Source: Haliclystus octoradiatus
Taxonomy: Eukaryota > Cnidaria > Staurozoa > Stauromedusae > Haliclystidae
Direction of reading: 5' to 3'
Length of the DNA: 64,000 bases
Assembly: GCA_916610825.1 (NCBI GenBank)
Contig: OU744449.1
Coordinates: 7,584,243-7,648,242, forward strand
Below the pieces are notes generated by a model. The model was given only the letters and a program-made list of their open reading frames with translations, had not been told where the DNA came from and ran no database searches. Below, one piece after another: positions 45,752-58,046 of the stretch. Each line of letters begins with the position of its first letter. Position 1 is the stretch's first letter. The translations under genes were made by a program, and so were the position numbers.

Positions 45752-46078
45752 ATTAAACGCGACTTACCTGTAGGTTGAAGTTTGATAGTAATTCTCCGAG
45801 GTCATGGTCCTGAGCTAAGGAGTCAGAAATGAGATGTGCGCATGCGTGCATGTCTAATCAGTCTTTACAGTGTGAGCAGCTCTCGCAACATCAAGGGAGG
45901 GTCCCATAAATAGATGTATAAGTCATCATATTTCTAATAGGGAGGGTTACTCCTTAGCTCAGGACCATGACCTCGGAGAATTACTATCAAACTTCAACTT
46001 ACAGGTAAGTCTCGTTTAATTTCAAATTCTCCTTCGGTCATGGTCTCCTTTGCTAAGAAGTCAGAAATGAGACTTCAA
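45752..46078. repeat. Inverted repeat carrying ATG starts and splice donors on both strands
   Basis: Arms of about 70 bp (45752-45820; 45950-46020) pair nearly perfectly, followed by a third partial inverted copy to about 46078. Each arm encodes an ATG reading into a 38-nt open stretch that ends at a consensus donor CAG/GTAAGT: plus 45967-46004, minus 45805-45768. The near-palindrome ACTTACAGGTAAGT also gives a minus-strand donor for a third ATG frame (46041-46003). I cannot tell whether these are MITE ends, duplicated first exons, or chance. The spacer contains TGTGCGCATGCGTGCATG. Confidence 0.75.
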
Positions 46079-47424
46079 AGAGCGAGAGTTGCGAATTAAG
46101 AACCAGGAACAGATGATAAGAGCACGGAAATCGTACCTTATTCAATAGATATAGAGTACTTTGCTTCGTTGTGTTGAGACACAATACTTAGCGTTGTAAT
46201 ACCAATGCTTGTCAAATCTGTGTTGACATACCTATCACTGTATAGAAGGTATATTTACCATTTGATAGAAATGTAATTCATTCAGAATTGTAAAATAATG
46301 AATACCAAATTAACAATTGATATTTTTATCAAATCAAATTAAATTCATTACGAATATCCAGCTACGTTACGCGCAGGATCTGCAGAGTAGCGTATTCATA
46401 ACTTGAAATACCAGGAGATGTCGATAAACTTCTGGTTTTAGCCAAGCCTATTTTTCGACCATTGATTTGCATAGGTGCAAATGATCTAGTAGAGTAGGGA
46501 CCTTGCTCAACATCGTTGTTATAAGCATCGGTTTTTGCATAACACTGTAAGCATTGCAAGTCAATTGAGTCAAGTTTGACTTAAATCGTATCTTAGCAAT
46601 ATTGTGTCACTTCCCCCCCTCAAATTTTGCAAAACAATTTGCAAAATACCAGCTAGATTCAAGAATCCACTTTAAACCAAAACTGCACTAGCAGAGCATC
46701 AGCATTCTTATGCAACGGAATTTTTCCAAATTCAGAAAACTATAGTACGGGTAAAGTCAGTGCTTCTATGTACATATTATGTGCTAGGATGATTATGATC
46801 CTGTATTTGTATTGAGCAGCAAACATACAGTCATACCAATGGATCCAAATTATATCATGCCCATCATTACCATAATATGATACGGTAACATGATAAGAAT
46901 CTATAGGAAGCTGTAAAAGGATTATGCTGGTAGCATATCATTGACTAGTTTGCAGTGTGAACATCGAATGGGTGTTGAAATAATGCAGGGTCTGTCCCAT
47001 TTCACAAAGAAATCGCCTAGGCGCAGATTGCAAGTAAGCTCGTTTATGCCTCTGTATATCATACACACTAAGGAGTATAACTCAAGATAGTTCACCTTTT
47101 TTGTTAAAAAATACCATGCATATTCCACATGCGTGTTCAACAATTGTGACAACATCTTGCAGGTTGCAATATCAGTTGTAACAGTAGCATTATTATTTTA
47201 ATAGTTGTGTGGTTGCAAGCTTTCCATAGAGGTACTGTTTTGGCAATAAGGCAACACAATGCTGATTCTGGTGCAGGATGCGAAAGATCTGAACAGCAAG
47301 TATTTGATTGTTGTTCTTAGTATTGGCATTGTGGCCTTCTTACAGCCATGTCAAACAGAAAGAATGGATAAACCTACAAGTTTTGTTTCCACTATCGATT
47401 TTTAGACAGTACAGATGAACTTAT
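46079..47424. other. Non-coding, no feature recognised
   Basis: Short frames only (46362-46559, 46922-47155), without recognisable domains. Confidence 0.5.
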
Positions 47425-47562
47425 TGTAGTGTCATGTGACTTGTGTACATTACGGGCTAGATCCCAGTCTTGTAATATGCTTTATGTTTATGTTCATCTC
47501 TACTACGATACGGTTATACGATTACCTTCTATATATATTGTGTTATTATTACGTCTCCAACA
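47425..47562 (+). repeat. 5' LTR of the 47425-52538 element
   Basis: 138 bp; pairs with 52401-52538. Contains TATATATATTGTG near its end. The primer binding site follows with no gap. Confidence 0.95.
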
Positions 47563-47887
47563 TGGCGCAGTTGATATCTAATGAATGAACCTCGGAAATA
47601 TTATTAATAACATCCAATAATTTGGTTGATGATAAGTGATTTATTGATTCAACAGCTGTGCTCGTTTTCGCAAACAATTTTCGTGAGCCCAACGACAACG
47701 ATTGGACCACATCCGCTGTTTGGATCTTTCGCAGTTATCTTGCACGAAGCAACAGTTGTTTTAATAACCATTATATCAACTAGAAAATCAGCTTAACAAT
47801 TAAGTAACAAAATCCTTGTGTACTACACGATCGTTGCGCTTCAATAATTGACATTGAAAACTTTCGGTAACACAACTAGCCGCCATT

Positions 47888-49038
47888 ATGCACAATGCCA
47901 CGCGGTCTAATCCTGCCTCGGACGACAATGAAAGAAAGGCTGCGGACTCAGCGGACTTGCAAAATTATCCGCAAATTGTAGCAAATCGGCAGAACATTCT
48001 GCAAGCACAAGCAGCAATGGACCCAATGCAGCAAACAATGCAGATGACGATTCAGATGTTAGCCAATCAACAACAACAACACCTGGACTTGCAGCATCAA
48101 CTCCAAGAGCAAAGAAGGGCTAGCCTGGACCAACAGCATGAAATTGCAGAAACATTACGTCATCAAAATGAAGCCATTGCTCTAATGAATGATACTGCTC
48201 AAAAAATCGTTCTCATGCTGACGCAATTGGCACTTCCATCACTAGCAATGTCGATACAAGTCACCAAACTCCACGTAGTGTTGCAAAAAAAATGGACGCA
48301 CCACACTTGAAGATATCAACAGAAGAGACAACTTTAGCAGCCTTTCGTACATGACAAAAGAGTTTCAAGGGCAATGCTGAACTTACATGTTTACAAGAAG
48401 ACTGCTCATTGAGAGGTAGACAGCAAATTATTCGTAGTGCTCTCCATGAAGACTGGGTTCGACTACGGGACAATGGTATGCTTTCTATTAGAGAAAGTGT
48501 AGATGATATTGGAGCTGTCCTAAAGCACATTTGTACATACATCAGGAAGCAGCGGAAACCTCTTTTAGATAGACAAGAATTGTATTCCCGTGCACAACAG
48601 GAGGGTGAGTCAGTCGATAGTTATATGGCTGCCTTGCGCACCATAGATGACTCATGTGGATGCTCAGATGACTTGGTATGCAAAGCTTGTAACACTGCTT
48701 GTCATCATTCACTGGCCTATAAAAATGAGAGGCTTAGGGACCGCCTTGTATGTGGTATTAGGGATGCAGCTACACAGCAAAAGCTGCTAGAAGAACCTTT
48801 TAACAGTCTTACCTTAGATAGGTCATTAACCATTGACGGACGCAGGAGGCAAGTCAGAAAACACTTGATCATCTCAATCACAGATCAGACTCTCATAGTA
48901 CAATCAGCTTTGTATCTAGAGAGGGAAATGGCAAGTCTGCATATAGGCGTGGTAAACAAACAGAAAAGCCAAATGCCAGCAGTACTACTTCCACCAACGC
49001 ACAGCTTTGCAGGAATTGTGGTAAAGGACCCCATTTGA
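47888..49038 (+). pseudogene. gag (gypsy 47425-52538)
   Basis: Starts MHNATRSNPASDD, then a Gln-rich coiled-coil-like stretch (QTMQMTIQMLANQQQQHLDL). A frameshift near 48240-48300 moves it into the frame at 48304-49038. This has LRGRQQIIRSALHEDWVRL, QEGESVDSYMAALRTI and CGCSDDLVCKACNTACHH, typical of this group's Gag. The nucleocapsid follows across the next frame (about 49001-49110) with CRNCGKGPHLTPDLC and CFICNKRGHYRSEC. Confidence 0.85.
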
Positions 49039-50099
49039 CCCCAGACCTATGTCCAGCTAAGGATGTTGAATGTTTCATTTGCAACAAAAGAGGACATTAC
49101 CGTTCAGAATGCGGGTCAATGAAATCTGACACCAAGGCACAAAATTGTGTACTCTTAACTAACCCCCTTACGGTGGGAACAGTAACAAAAGTTAGAAAAG
49201 ACACCCTCCCTCTGGCCACAAGTCATTTCACCCGTTATAATCCAACCATGATGTGGTTACCTGATCCCGGGGCGTTCTGCGATGCTATGAGTGGGGATAA
49301 TTTGTCCGCATTTGGCGGCAAAAGGAAGTTTGTATTGAAGGAAGATACCGACCATCTGATCAATGCAGACGGGAAGACTCTGAAGAGCTACGGGAAAGCT
49401 AACATGACATTGCGACGTGGTGGACACTCTTCTGATGCAGTTGTCCATATAGTGGAAGGTTGTAGTTTACCGTTATTGAGCAAAGCAGGACGTATTGCTT
49501 TAGGTCTACTCCCTCCTGAATGGCCCCATATTGAAGAGTCTGTAAATTCCCCTACCTACAATACCCTGAATGCATTGTCTCTTGGGAAAAATACTGAAAT
49601 ATCCCCCAATATAAAGGAGTCGGAGCCTATTGTTGCAACACAGAAGCAGCGGATTTTATCAGATTTCTCTGATATCTTCCCTATCAGTGATGATGCTCCT
49701 TTGAAAGCTATGACTGGTCCTGAAATGGTTATCCAACTCACTCCAGAGGCCAAACCAGTGCGACGCTATAAAGCCTATAGCATCCCTCTTCACTGGGAAG
49801 ATACGGTGAAGAACAAATTAATTGAAATGACTTCCAAGGGAATCATCGAGAATGTACCAATTGGTGAAACCCTTGATTGGCAGCATCCAATGGTAGTCAT
49901 CCCAAAGAAAGGGTCAAGTGAACCACGTATTACAGTAGATTTTACGTCATTAAACCCATATGTAAAAAGACCAGGTTATGCTACGAAAGTTCCACGAGAG
50001 GAAGTTGCAAAGATACCGGCTTGTATGAAGTATTTCACAACACTGGATGCTCGCCATGGTTATTGGCAGGTACCCTGGGCAAATAATCACGCCCACTGA
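49035..50099 (+). pseudogene. pol: protease and first part of RT (gypsy 47425-52538)
   Basis: A 354-residue frame. Residues 10-27 carry the second zinc knuckle. MMWLPDPGAFCDAMSG is the protease active site, but the usual D-T/S-G reads D-P-G, which should abolish catalysis. Further on are PVRRYKAYSIPLHWEDTVKN, HPMVVIPKKGSSEPRITVDF, and FTTLDARHGYWQVPW (RT motif A, catalytic Asp present). The frame ends at a TGA just after. Downstream, 50100-50190 matches motif B region (GLSCAGDE) but then jumps to the post-motif-C region, so the YxDD box has been deleted. Confidence 0.88.
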
Positions 50100-50333
50100 C
50101 AACCTTCATCACACCATGGGGCTCGAAGTGCTTTTGTCATAATGCTATGGGTCTTTCGTGTGCAGGGGATGAACGATCATTTTTGATTCTGATTTGGCCA
50201 CACACAAAGAACGAGTTCACTCAATCCTGAAGTGTTGTAAGGAAGCAGGTATAACACTTGGCAGGAAGAAGTTTGTCTATGCTGAGGAAAGGTACAGTGG
50301 TGTGGTTATGTCATCGATGGCAGTGGGTATTCG

Positions 50334-51730
50334 GTGAATCCAGAATTGGTTGATGCACTCGGTAAATTCCCCATCCCTCAAACTCGCACTGATCTGCGAT
50401 CTCTCTGTGGACTGGTCCAGAAGTTTGAGGCATTCACAGCCGATATTGCTGAGCTGATGCAGCCACTCCGAGCACTTTTGTCCCCCAGTTCATTTTTCTT
50501 TGGGAAGGACATCAACAGAAAGCATTTGATGAAGTTATTGCGATGCTTTCAAATCCTAGAAAGTTGGCGCAATTCATCCCATGTTCGAAGCTAAGATTCG
50601 AAACGGATGCAGCGCAGTCACAGGGGCTTGGATTTGCATTATGGCAGCAACATAATGATAATACATGGCATCTTCTGCAGTGTGGTTCGAGGTTTGTGAC
50701 ACCCACGGAGTCAAATTATTCAGCGACAGCAATTGAGTTATTAGCTGTGGTTTGGGCAATCCAAAAATGCCGTCTGTTCCTACTTGGATCGCATTTTGCA
50801 GTTCTGGTCGATCACAAGCCACTGGAGGCAATCCTGAATTACAAAACCTTGGATAGCATTGATACACCACGCAATATTCGACTGAAAGAAAAGTTATCGA
50901 GTTATAATTCCACGGCAGTATGGCGTCCTGGAACACAGCATGTGGTTGTGGACTGTCTCTCTCGCAACCCAGTCAATCAACCTGAAGAAGATGGTCTCGC
51001 TGGTGAAATTGAAATTGAAGCATTCGCCTCCTTTGCTCTTTGTTCGGTTCTACTACCAAGTAATCAAGCATCAAATCTAGATATCAACCTGGATAAAGTC
51101 CTTGCTGCAGGTGATAACGACAAGCAATATTGTAAACTCCGCGATGCCATTCCTCACAAACCAGGTCATACAGCCTGGAAAGACAACATCTTGCAAGACT
51201 TCAAAGCATTCCACAAAGGCCTGTCAGTGGTGGACAACGTAGTTCTTTTTCAGCAACATCGCCTCTTCATTCCAAGTGCAATACGACAGGAGACATTGCA
51301 ACACCTACACGCATCTCATCAAGGAAGAGTTCGCACAATACGCTGTGTTCGTGAATGCATCTTCTGGCCTGGCCTAACAAAGGACATATCGAACCTGGTG
51401 CAAAATTGCTCACCTTGCCAAGAAAATCGTGCCAGCCTATGCAAAGAAACTCTTCACTCTGACACTCCCGCAACTCGTCCTTGTGAGGCAATTGCCACGG
51501 ATCTGTTTTCTTTCACTGGTTGGGAGTACTTGATCATAACAGATAAGTACTCCGGTTGGAAAGAGGTGTACAACTTTGGTAGCAATGGTGCAAATACAGA
51601 TCATGTGGCACATTTCATCTTACAGTGGGCCAGAATGATGGGTCTGCCAGCAAGACTAACGAGTGATGGAGGACCACCTTTCCAAAGCAGAGAGTTTGCC
51701 AAATATTGCTTGGAATGGAGAAAGCTCTGA
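50334..51730 (+). pseudogene. pol: RT connection, RNase H and integrase N-terminal part (gypsy 47425-52538)
   Basis: 50334-50594 has FPIPQTRTDLRSLCGLVQKF (RT thumb). 50543-51730, another frame, has RFETDAAQSQGLGFALWQQ, ATAIELLAVVWAIQKC and VLVDHKPLEAIL, giving D, E and D of RNase H. Integrase follows: HLHASHQG and CSPCQ (zinc site), IATDLFSFTGWEYLIITDKY (first Asp), LTSDGGPPFQSREFA (second Asp). It then breaks into the frame at 51663 before the catalytic Glu. Confidence 0.88.
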
Positions 51731-52390
51731 TCCATACTCTCCATATCACCCGAAAGCCAATGGACATGCTGAAGCTGCAGTTAAGGTCATGAAGGCCTTG
51801 ATGACGAAGGTCAGCCCATGTGTTGCATTAGATACACCTGCATTCACAGATGCCATCATCGAGCTGAGGAACACACCTTCCGCAGATGGAATAAGCCCGG
51901 CTGTTTGTTTATTTGGCAGGCCGTTAAGATCTAGGCTACCAACACATCCTCTGGTTTTTCAGCGCTCTGTGATGAAGCTTGTCCAAGAAGCAGATGAAAA
52001 AGCAGTCAAGTTCAGAGCAAAAGCAAAAATCCAATATGATTCAACGGCGAAAGATCTATCACTTTTGGAAGATGGTGATGTTCTCCGAGTTCAAAATCCT
52101 ACATCAAAAATATGGCAGTTAGGCAGTTAGTAGGAGAAATCGTCAAGGTATACCCAAGACAGAGAAGTTACCTGATCAAATCAGAGAATGGTCGCCTGTA
52201 TTGGAGAAACAGACGATTCCTTCGACCATTCAGCAACCCTGAAGAGCCAGAGGAAGAAGACGAACAGATTTTGGAAGATGAAGATCAGCCATCTCCAATC
52301 GACGAAGATGAAGATAGTGATCACCTCCAACAGATGAAGCCCAGACGCAGCAACCGGGTCCGCCACCCACCACAACGTTACACTCGCTGA
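51663..52390 (+). pseudogene. pol: integrase C-terminal half and acidic tail (gypsy 47425-52538)
   Basis: 51663-52130 has YSPYHPKANGHAEAAVKVMK with the catalytic Glu, and LRNTPSADGISPAVCLFGRP. After one more frameshift, 52112-52390 has LYWRNRRFLRPFSN then a strongly acidic stretch and RRSNRVRHPPQRYTR, the usual end of this element group. Each catalytic integrase residue is present, but spread over two frames. Confidence 0.87.
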
Positions 52391-52400
52391 AGAAGAGGCA

Positions 52401-52538
52401 TGTAGTGTCATGTGACTTGTGTACATTACGGGCTAGATCCCAGTCTTGTAATATGCTTTATGTTTATGTTCATCTCTACTATGATACGGTTATACGATTA
52501 CCTTCTATATATATTGTGTTTGTATTACGTCTCCAACA
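52401..52538 (+). repeat. 3' LTR of the 47425-52538 element
   Basis: 138 bp; preceded by the purine-rich GAAGAAGAGG serving as polypurine tract, which overlaps the end of the integrase frame. Confidence 0.95.
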
Positions 52539-52950
52539 CCTATGTAAAAATGTATACAATATATAGCAGGTTGCCAGTATTCTATAGGTCATATTGATAG
52601 AATAAACATCATCATAAACAAGAGGCTTTTCATATGAGCAGTATCCATGGTAAACAATGAAGCATATTTATACTATAGCAGATTGCAATGATATGACAAC
52701 AGCTTTACCTTGAAAGCTTTAAATTAGCATTAAAAGGTTGAGTAAACAATGAAGCAATGTAATGTTGCAGGTTGCCTGTATAGCATATAAGCTATTTTGC
52801 TACTGCATGTGTCATAATTATTAATCATTATCAATAAAGTACATTAATAATATAGTTGGTATTTCCGACAGAAGCAAAAACATTGAATGTTTTTTCCCCA
52901 ATTAATTGTATTGAGTATTACAATAAAGCTATGTGATATTATAGCAGATT
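52539..52950. other. Non-coding, no feature recognised
   Basis: AT-rich. Includes several AGCAGGTTGC / GCAGATTGC-like short repeats (52566, 52677, 52768, 52943) that may be a decayed tandem array. Confidence 0.45.
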
Positions 52951-52959
52951 GCCAGTACA

Positions 52960-53800
52960 AACCCTATTGTCCGTACAAACTAATACAATCAATGGATTCG
53001 TTATTAACCAGAGGCGTACATGGCCGGTTTCATTTCTTAAATAAACACATCGAAGTTGATAAAAACCAATGAAAACTGTTTCCTTTTTCAACAACAATGC
53101 TTTCTCAGACTGAAGCGCTGATTAAACGGTTTCGCACTTGAATGAATCTCTATTGTCTCGCAAATACAAACCAGTACAATCCTTTGTTGCGACGTGGCAG
53201 ATTATTTGTGTATTTTCATCGTAGTAATTCTCAGAATGAAATTCAAACGTAAACAAACCAAAACAACACGTATATTTATATGAAAGTGAAACAAATAAGA
53301 TGATAAAATCATCTTATCTTCAGTTGGAAATTATTTAATGATCGATCATAAATTATTATTGGAAAATGACTTGAATAGAAGGTTATGAAATTTGTAAACA
53401 AACCTGCGTTATGAAAATAAAATTACGGAGATATAAAATAAAAATATTTCCTGATTATTATACAGTCAGTGTTAAATTGTACAGTCCTGCAATGAAATTT
53501 AAATAAAATATAGAAACAATTGCAATACCAACTTCCACTTCATCAGTGACAACAAATATATTAAAATATAAAAGAAAGTACATGACAGTAATTGATAAAA
53601 TAAGATGTAAAGATGATAAATAGTTTCTCATTCTATACTTTTTCAGAAGTCATTTGAATCAAATGTTGAATAACCACGTTATGAATAACCACGTTATGAA
53701 TAAAAAATAATCAATGAAATTTTTTCGGGATGTTCCAGTGTTGTTAGGTGGAACATAATGAAATTTAGACAAACCCCCAAAATTGTAACCTTGCAGCTTT
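52960..53800. repeat. Dispersed repeat unit, copy 3 (diverged, without AAT array)
   Basis: Aligns to 450-1140 and 26395-27090: ACCAGAGG...TACATG.CCGG, AACCAATGAAAACTGTTTCC, TCTCAGACTGAAGCGCT, GAAAGTGAAA.AAATAAGAT, and the ending GACAAACCCCCAAAAT. Copies 1 and 2 continue into an AAT array just after this point, whereas copy 3 continues into unrelated sequence. Confidence 0.8.
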
Positions 53801-55189
53801 ATCACACGCGGGTTAGAAATGTTTCTTTGATTTTTTGGGGGGTGTATGGCTACTTAACTTCCACTTGCTTTGGGTAAACTAAAATAGTATCCTAATATTG
53901 TAAACAGATCCTGTGCGTTCCACTTTTCACTTCTCAATTTTTTGCTTCCTTGAACAGCAAAAAATAAAATAGAATAATTTCTGAATTAAATTTCGGCTTC
54001 AATCATCTTTTCTACATAGATTTCTTCATGCATTTATTTGAACCAGTTGAGCCAGATGATTCACAACTCAATATAAGCATGCATTTGCATGCAACTCGAA
54101 ATCTAGTTTTAATAAATTTGTAATGGTCATTTCTTTTGACTCTTTCATGCAGGTTATTTGTGACAAAGTTTAATAATTTTAATTAGTTTTGTTGGTCGTG
54201 AGGGGTGAATGTAAGTCATATAAACATTCTCAGATGCTGAAGTTCACAATTTGTATGTTCACGTTCTCTCTAATTGTGAATAATATTGTACGTAGTTTTG
54301 ATGTTGGTTACTTCATGTATCGCTACATATTCGTTAAAAACTCCCCCTGAAACAAATCTTGGTTCTGCCTAGTTCAATTATCTACAGATGGAACCCATTT
54401 TAATATTTCTTGAGATTGCCTCTTTAATTAGATGTTTCGTTTACTATAGTAATTCCTAAAATGAAAATCGTATTCGTTTGTCTGTTTTCAGCTTAAATAT
54501 ATATATTGATATATATTATCCCAGGGTGAACTCCCATGTGTTGGGTCCATATTCCAGCTGAGTAGAAACTTTTGGGTATGAGATTTCAAATTTTGAAATT
54601 TTTGGGTATCCTATTTTTTATTTTATTTTTAAGAATTTTTAAAAAATAATGCATAATTTTTGTGTATTTACTTAAAATCAATCAACCTGCTGGAACTTTG
54701 GATAGCCTTTTCAAATTTTCAATTTGTTTTGGGTAGCATCAACAGAATTTTGGGAACTTTTTGGGTACTTCACCTTTTTCAAAAATGGCAACCCCCCCCC
54801 GTTCCTGAAGAGCTGAAGTAACTAAGGCCCGGGTATATTATATAAGGACCTATACGAATTTCGACAAACTTTGGAAGGATGCTTGAAGTAAGATTAGCAA
54901 AACTTTTTCTGAAATCGGCTGAACAATTTTTGTGGGTATCAAGTCTATAGTTTATTTCCACTTTTATCGTTATGATTATATGCTGCAAACTGAAAATAAT
55001 TCTCGCTTCCCGAACCTCCCGCAAAATCCGAAGTGACTCGTCATGGTTATATTTACAACAGCAATGTGGCAGAGTTTTATATATCTGAAGTAATTAGAGG
55101 CCCGATCTTTGGGCTTTCCCACTTGTGGTTTATGATGTCACAAGTATGGTGGCCTATCGAGGCCACAACAAAATATTGATCTTCACAAT
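53801..55189. other. Non-coding, low complexity in part
   Basis: 54560-54780 repeats TTTTGGGTA several times. A C-run lies at 54793-54800. No gene supported. Confidence 0.5.
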
Positions 55190-55745
55190 TTTGAAAAAGA
55201 ATAAAATTTTAAAACTTTTTCAAACTGTAGAATTTTTAAAAACTTTTAATCAAAGTGAAATTTATTTTAATAAGTAATTTTGAAATTCAAAAGTAAAAAA
55301 ATTTTGAAAAACTTTTTTCAAAGTAAAATTTTTTTCAAAAGTAAAATCATTTTGAAAAACTTTTTTCAAAGGTAAAATATTTTCTCCGAAGTAAAAATTT
55401 TTTGAAAAACTTTTTTCAAAGTAATTTTTTTTTCAAAATTAAAATCTCTTTGAAAAACTTTTTTCAAAAGTAAAATTTTTTTCCAAAGTAAAAATTGTTG
55501 AAAACTTTTTTTTTCAAAGTTATTTCGCTTTTCAAACTTAAAATCTCTTTGAAAAACTTTTTTCAAAGTAAAATTTTTTCCAAAGTAAAAATTTTTGAAA
55601 AACTTATTTCAAAGTAATTTTTTTTTTAAAAAGTAATAATTTTTTGAAAACTTTTTTCAAAGTAAATTTTTTTTCAAAAGTAAATTTTTTTTAAAAAACG
55701 TTTTCCAAAAGTAATTTGTTTTCAAAAAAGCTTTCCAATTTTCAG
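55190..55745. repeat. Degenerate palindromic minisatellite
   Basis: About a dozen imperfect units built on TTTGAAAAACTTTTTTCAAA, itself able to fold back, joined by AGTAAAATTTTTT / AAAGTAAAA spacers, with a period of roughly 40-60 bp. No coding meaning; the 66-residue frame with Lys/Phe repeats is an artefact. Confidence 0.85.
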
Positions 55746-56595
55746 CAAAGCCTATCAAGGCCACATAAAACAAGGCTAGGTCTTAATAGTGAGGCTCAAT
55801 CATAATGGCTTGCAAAAATGGACAAAATTGCTCATATTGCGTCTTACTAGCGTCTTACTATTTATACTATTTTATTATATACATATGTTAATATGATTCA
55901 CACGAATATGATTTGCTATTTATTTGATGAACATTTATTGGTCAAGAATCAATATTTATCTGTGCAAATTGTTTCCAACTATTTCCTTAAATTTCAAATG
56001 TTCGACTTGCTTTATTCGTTAAATGATTAACCTGGAGTCCTGGATCTGGTTCGTTGCTTCTTAGTATAGTGTTGAATTCACTCTACTGCCGCACAATTAT
56101 TCAGTTAGCGGCATGCTGCCCCACTACAGCTCTCAGTAAATGAAACTGTAAAGAACCGTCTTGTTGTGAGCATAAATACTGACTATACTGAATAAGGTTT
56201 AGCACCAACAACAATAACCTGAAATCTGGAGCTGTAAGCTGTTTTTGTTTATTTATTACAATCATAGTAGACGACTAAAAGACAAGCAAAGATCAAGCAA
56301 CCTCTTGGCTGGGAATCTTGGATTTATCATATAAATTCACCTAAAAACCAATTCAAATACAAAAGAGCAATAACAGTTTATACTACGACAGAAGACCACA
56401 AAAACGCACGGAACATTATCGCTAGTAATCAGGATTCCGGCAGCCGGAACATTATCCACTTCGTATATTATATATTTTTCAATTTACAAAATAAAGGGAT
56501 ATAATATAAAAATCAGAAAAGTTCGGAAATTTACGGCGAACATGTGGAACTGTACAAATCAGAGCCATCGATATCGATAGCTCTGGTACAGCTGG
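55746..56595. other. Non-coding; short palindrome at 56560-56585
   Basis: A 26-bp near-perfect palindrome CAGAGCCATCGATATCGAT followed by AGCTCTG lies just upstream of the truncated LINE. Nothing else recognised. Confidence 0.55.
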
Positions 56596-56702
56596 GTGGT
56601 GTAATTTATATATGTATGAGGAATTACTACCATAAAAAATAACGCCATACTACCAGAAGCTACCATAAAAACATAACTGAAGATAAAGATAATCCGAAAC
56701 AA

Positions 56703-57899
56703 ATGTGGAAATTTTTGAAAGAGATATTACCGAATAAGAATAAAAATGTAGATATTAATACCCTTAACATAGATGACAAATTAATTACCGATAAATTAAC
56801 AATAGCAAATCAATTTAATAATTATTTTTTAGAAATAGCAGATAAATTAGCCTCTTCCATTCAATCTTTAACTTGTAATCCAATCACCTCAACAAAAAAT
56901 TATATCAATTCCATATCAAATATTAATATACTAGCTAATCAATTTAATCTTCAACCAATAACAATTTCAGAAACTGAACAACTAATTTATAGACTTCCCA
57001 ACAAACGCTCTATTGGGATAGATAATATTGAAACTCGTCTACTAAAGTTAACAGCACACAGCATTGCACCAGGCTTAACACAAATATTTAACCATTCTCT
57101 CAGGGATGGTGTCTTCCCGGATGCGTTGAAAACAGCTAAAGTCATCCCCTTGAACAAAGGAGATTCCATAACTGAGAGAACAAACTACAGACCTATATCA
57201 GTACTTCCTATAATATCAAAGATTCTGGAAAAACTTGTACAGATTCAACTTAATTATTATTTAACAACCAATAACTTATTAACCAATTATCAATATGGCT
57301 TCCGTAAAAATCATTCCACTGATGGCAGTATTTTAAATTTTTCGGAATTTTGCTTCGATAATGTTCTAAATAAAAATCTTGTAGGTGTGGTAAGTATAGA
57401 TCTAAAAAAAGCATTTGACACTGTAGATCATCTTATTTTATTAGATAAATTGAAATTATATGGTAGTAATGTAAATAGTTTAAATTTTGTTAATTCTTAT
57501 TTAATAGGTAGAAAACAAATAGTAAATGTAAATAATGTAAATTCTAACTTAGGTGTAATTAAATATGGAGTTCCCCAAGGGTCAATCCTTGGGCCTCTAC
57601 TTTTTCTTATTTATATCAATGACATATGCGCGTCTGTAAATAATTGTAAAATTAACTTATATGCTGATGATACTCTTTTGTACGTAGCTCACAAAAAATT
57701 AAATGACATAGAACAACTTTTACTCTTAGATTTAAACCAAATTCATGCCTGGCTGTGTGCAAATAAACTAACCCTCAATATATTAAAAACTAAATGCATG
57801 GTAATTGGCTCAAAGCCAAATTTAAAAAAGCAAGAAGAAACTGAATTTTCTATCAAAATAGATCACCAGCAAATAGACCGGGTTAATTTAATGCAGTAA
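56703..57899 (+). pseudogene. LINE reverse transcriptase
   Basis: 398 residues. RT blocks in order: AKVIPLNKGDSITERTNYRP, ISVLPIISKILEKLVQ, YQYGFRKNHSTDGSIL, GVVSIDLKKAFDTVDHLIL (motif A), GVPQGSILGPLLFLIYINDI (motif B), INLYADDTLLY (motif C, YADD intact), LTLNILKTKCMVI (motif D/E). The frame ends at TAA directly before LGALIDTNLTFDNHI, which is in phase, so the stop is one mutation. The catalytic core is otherwise undamaged. The CR1/L2 assignment rests on these block sequences and the tail. Confidence 0.9.
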
Positions 57900-58046
57900 C
57901 TAGGAGCACTAATTGATACTAATTTAACATTCGATAATCATATTACTGCTCTGAATAAAAAAATTAATAGAAGTTTAGGGGTACTGAAATATGTAAGACG
58001 CTTCATCCCACAATAATCTGTATTAATTATTTATAACACCATTGTT

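Larger units (their letters stand above)
47425..52538 (+). mobile_element. Gypsy-type LTR retrotransposon, full length, disabled
   Basis: LTRs of 138 bp at 47425-47562 and 52401-52538 (TGTAGTGTCA...CTCCAACA) differ at about three positions, so the insertion is fairly recent. PBS TGGCGCAGTTGAT abuts the 5' LTR. Flanks CTTAT and CCTAT may be a 5-bp target duplication with one change. Order: gag, two zinc knuckles, protease, RT, RNase H, integrase, acidic tail. Several frameshifts, a changed protease triplet and an RT deletion make it non-autonomous. Confidence 0.94.

Noticed and set aside
55366-55566. 66-residue Lys/Phe-rich frame
   Set aside because: It follows the palindromic minisatellite period and is a by-product of that repeat.
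56560-56585. 26-bp palindrome as a regulatory operator
   Set aside because: Only one copy and no adjacent gene start; it is upstream of a truncated LINE, so no function can be argued.
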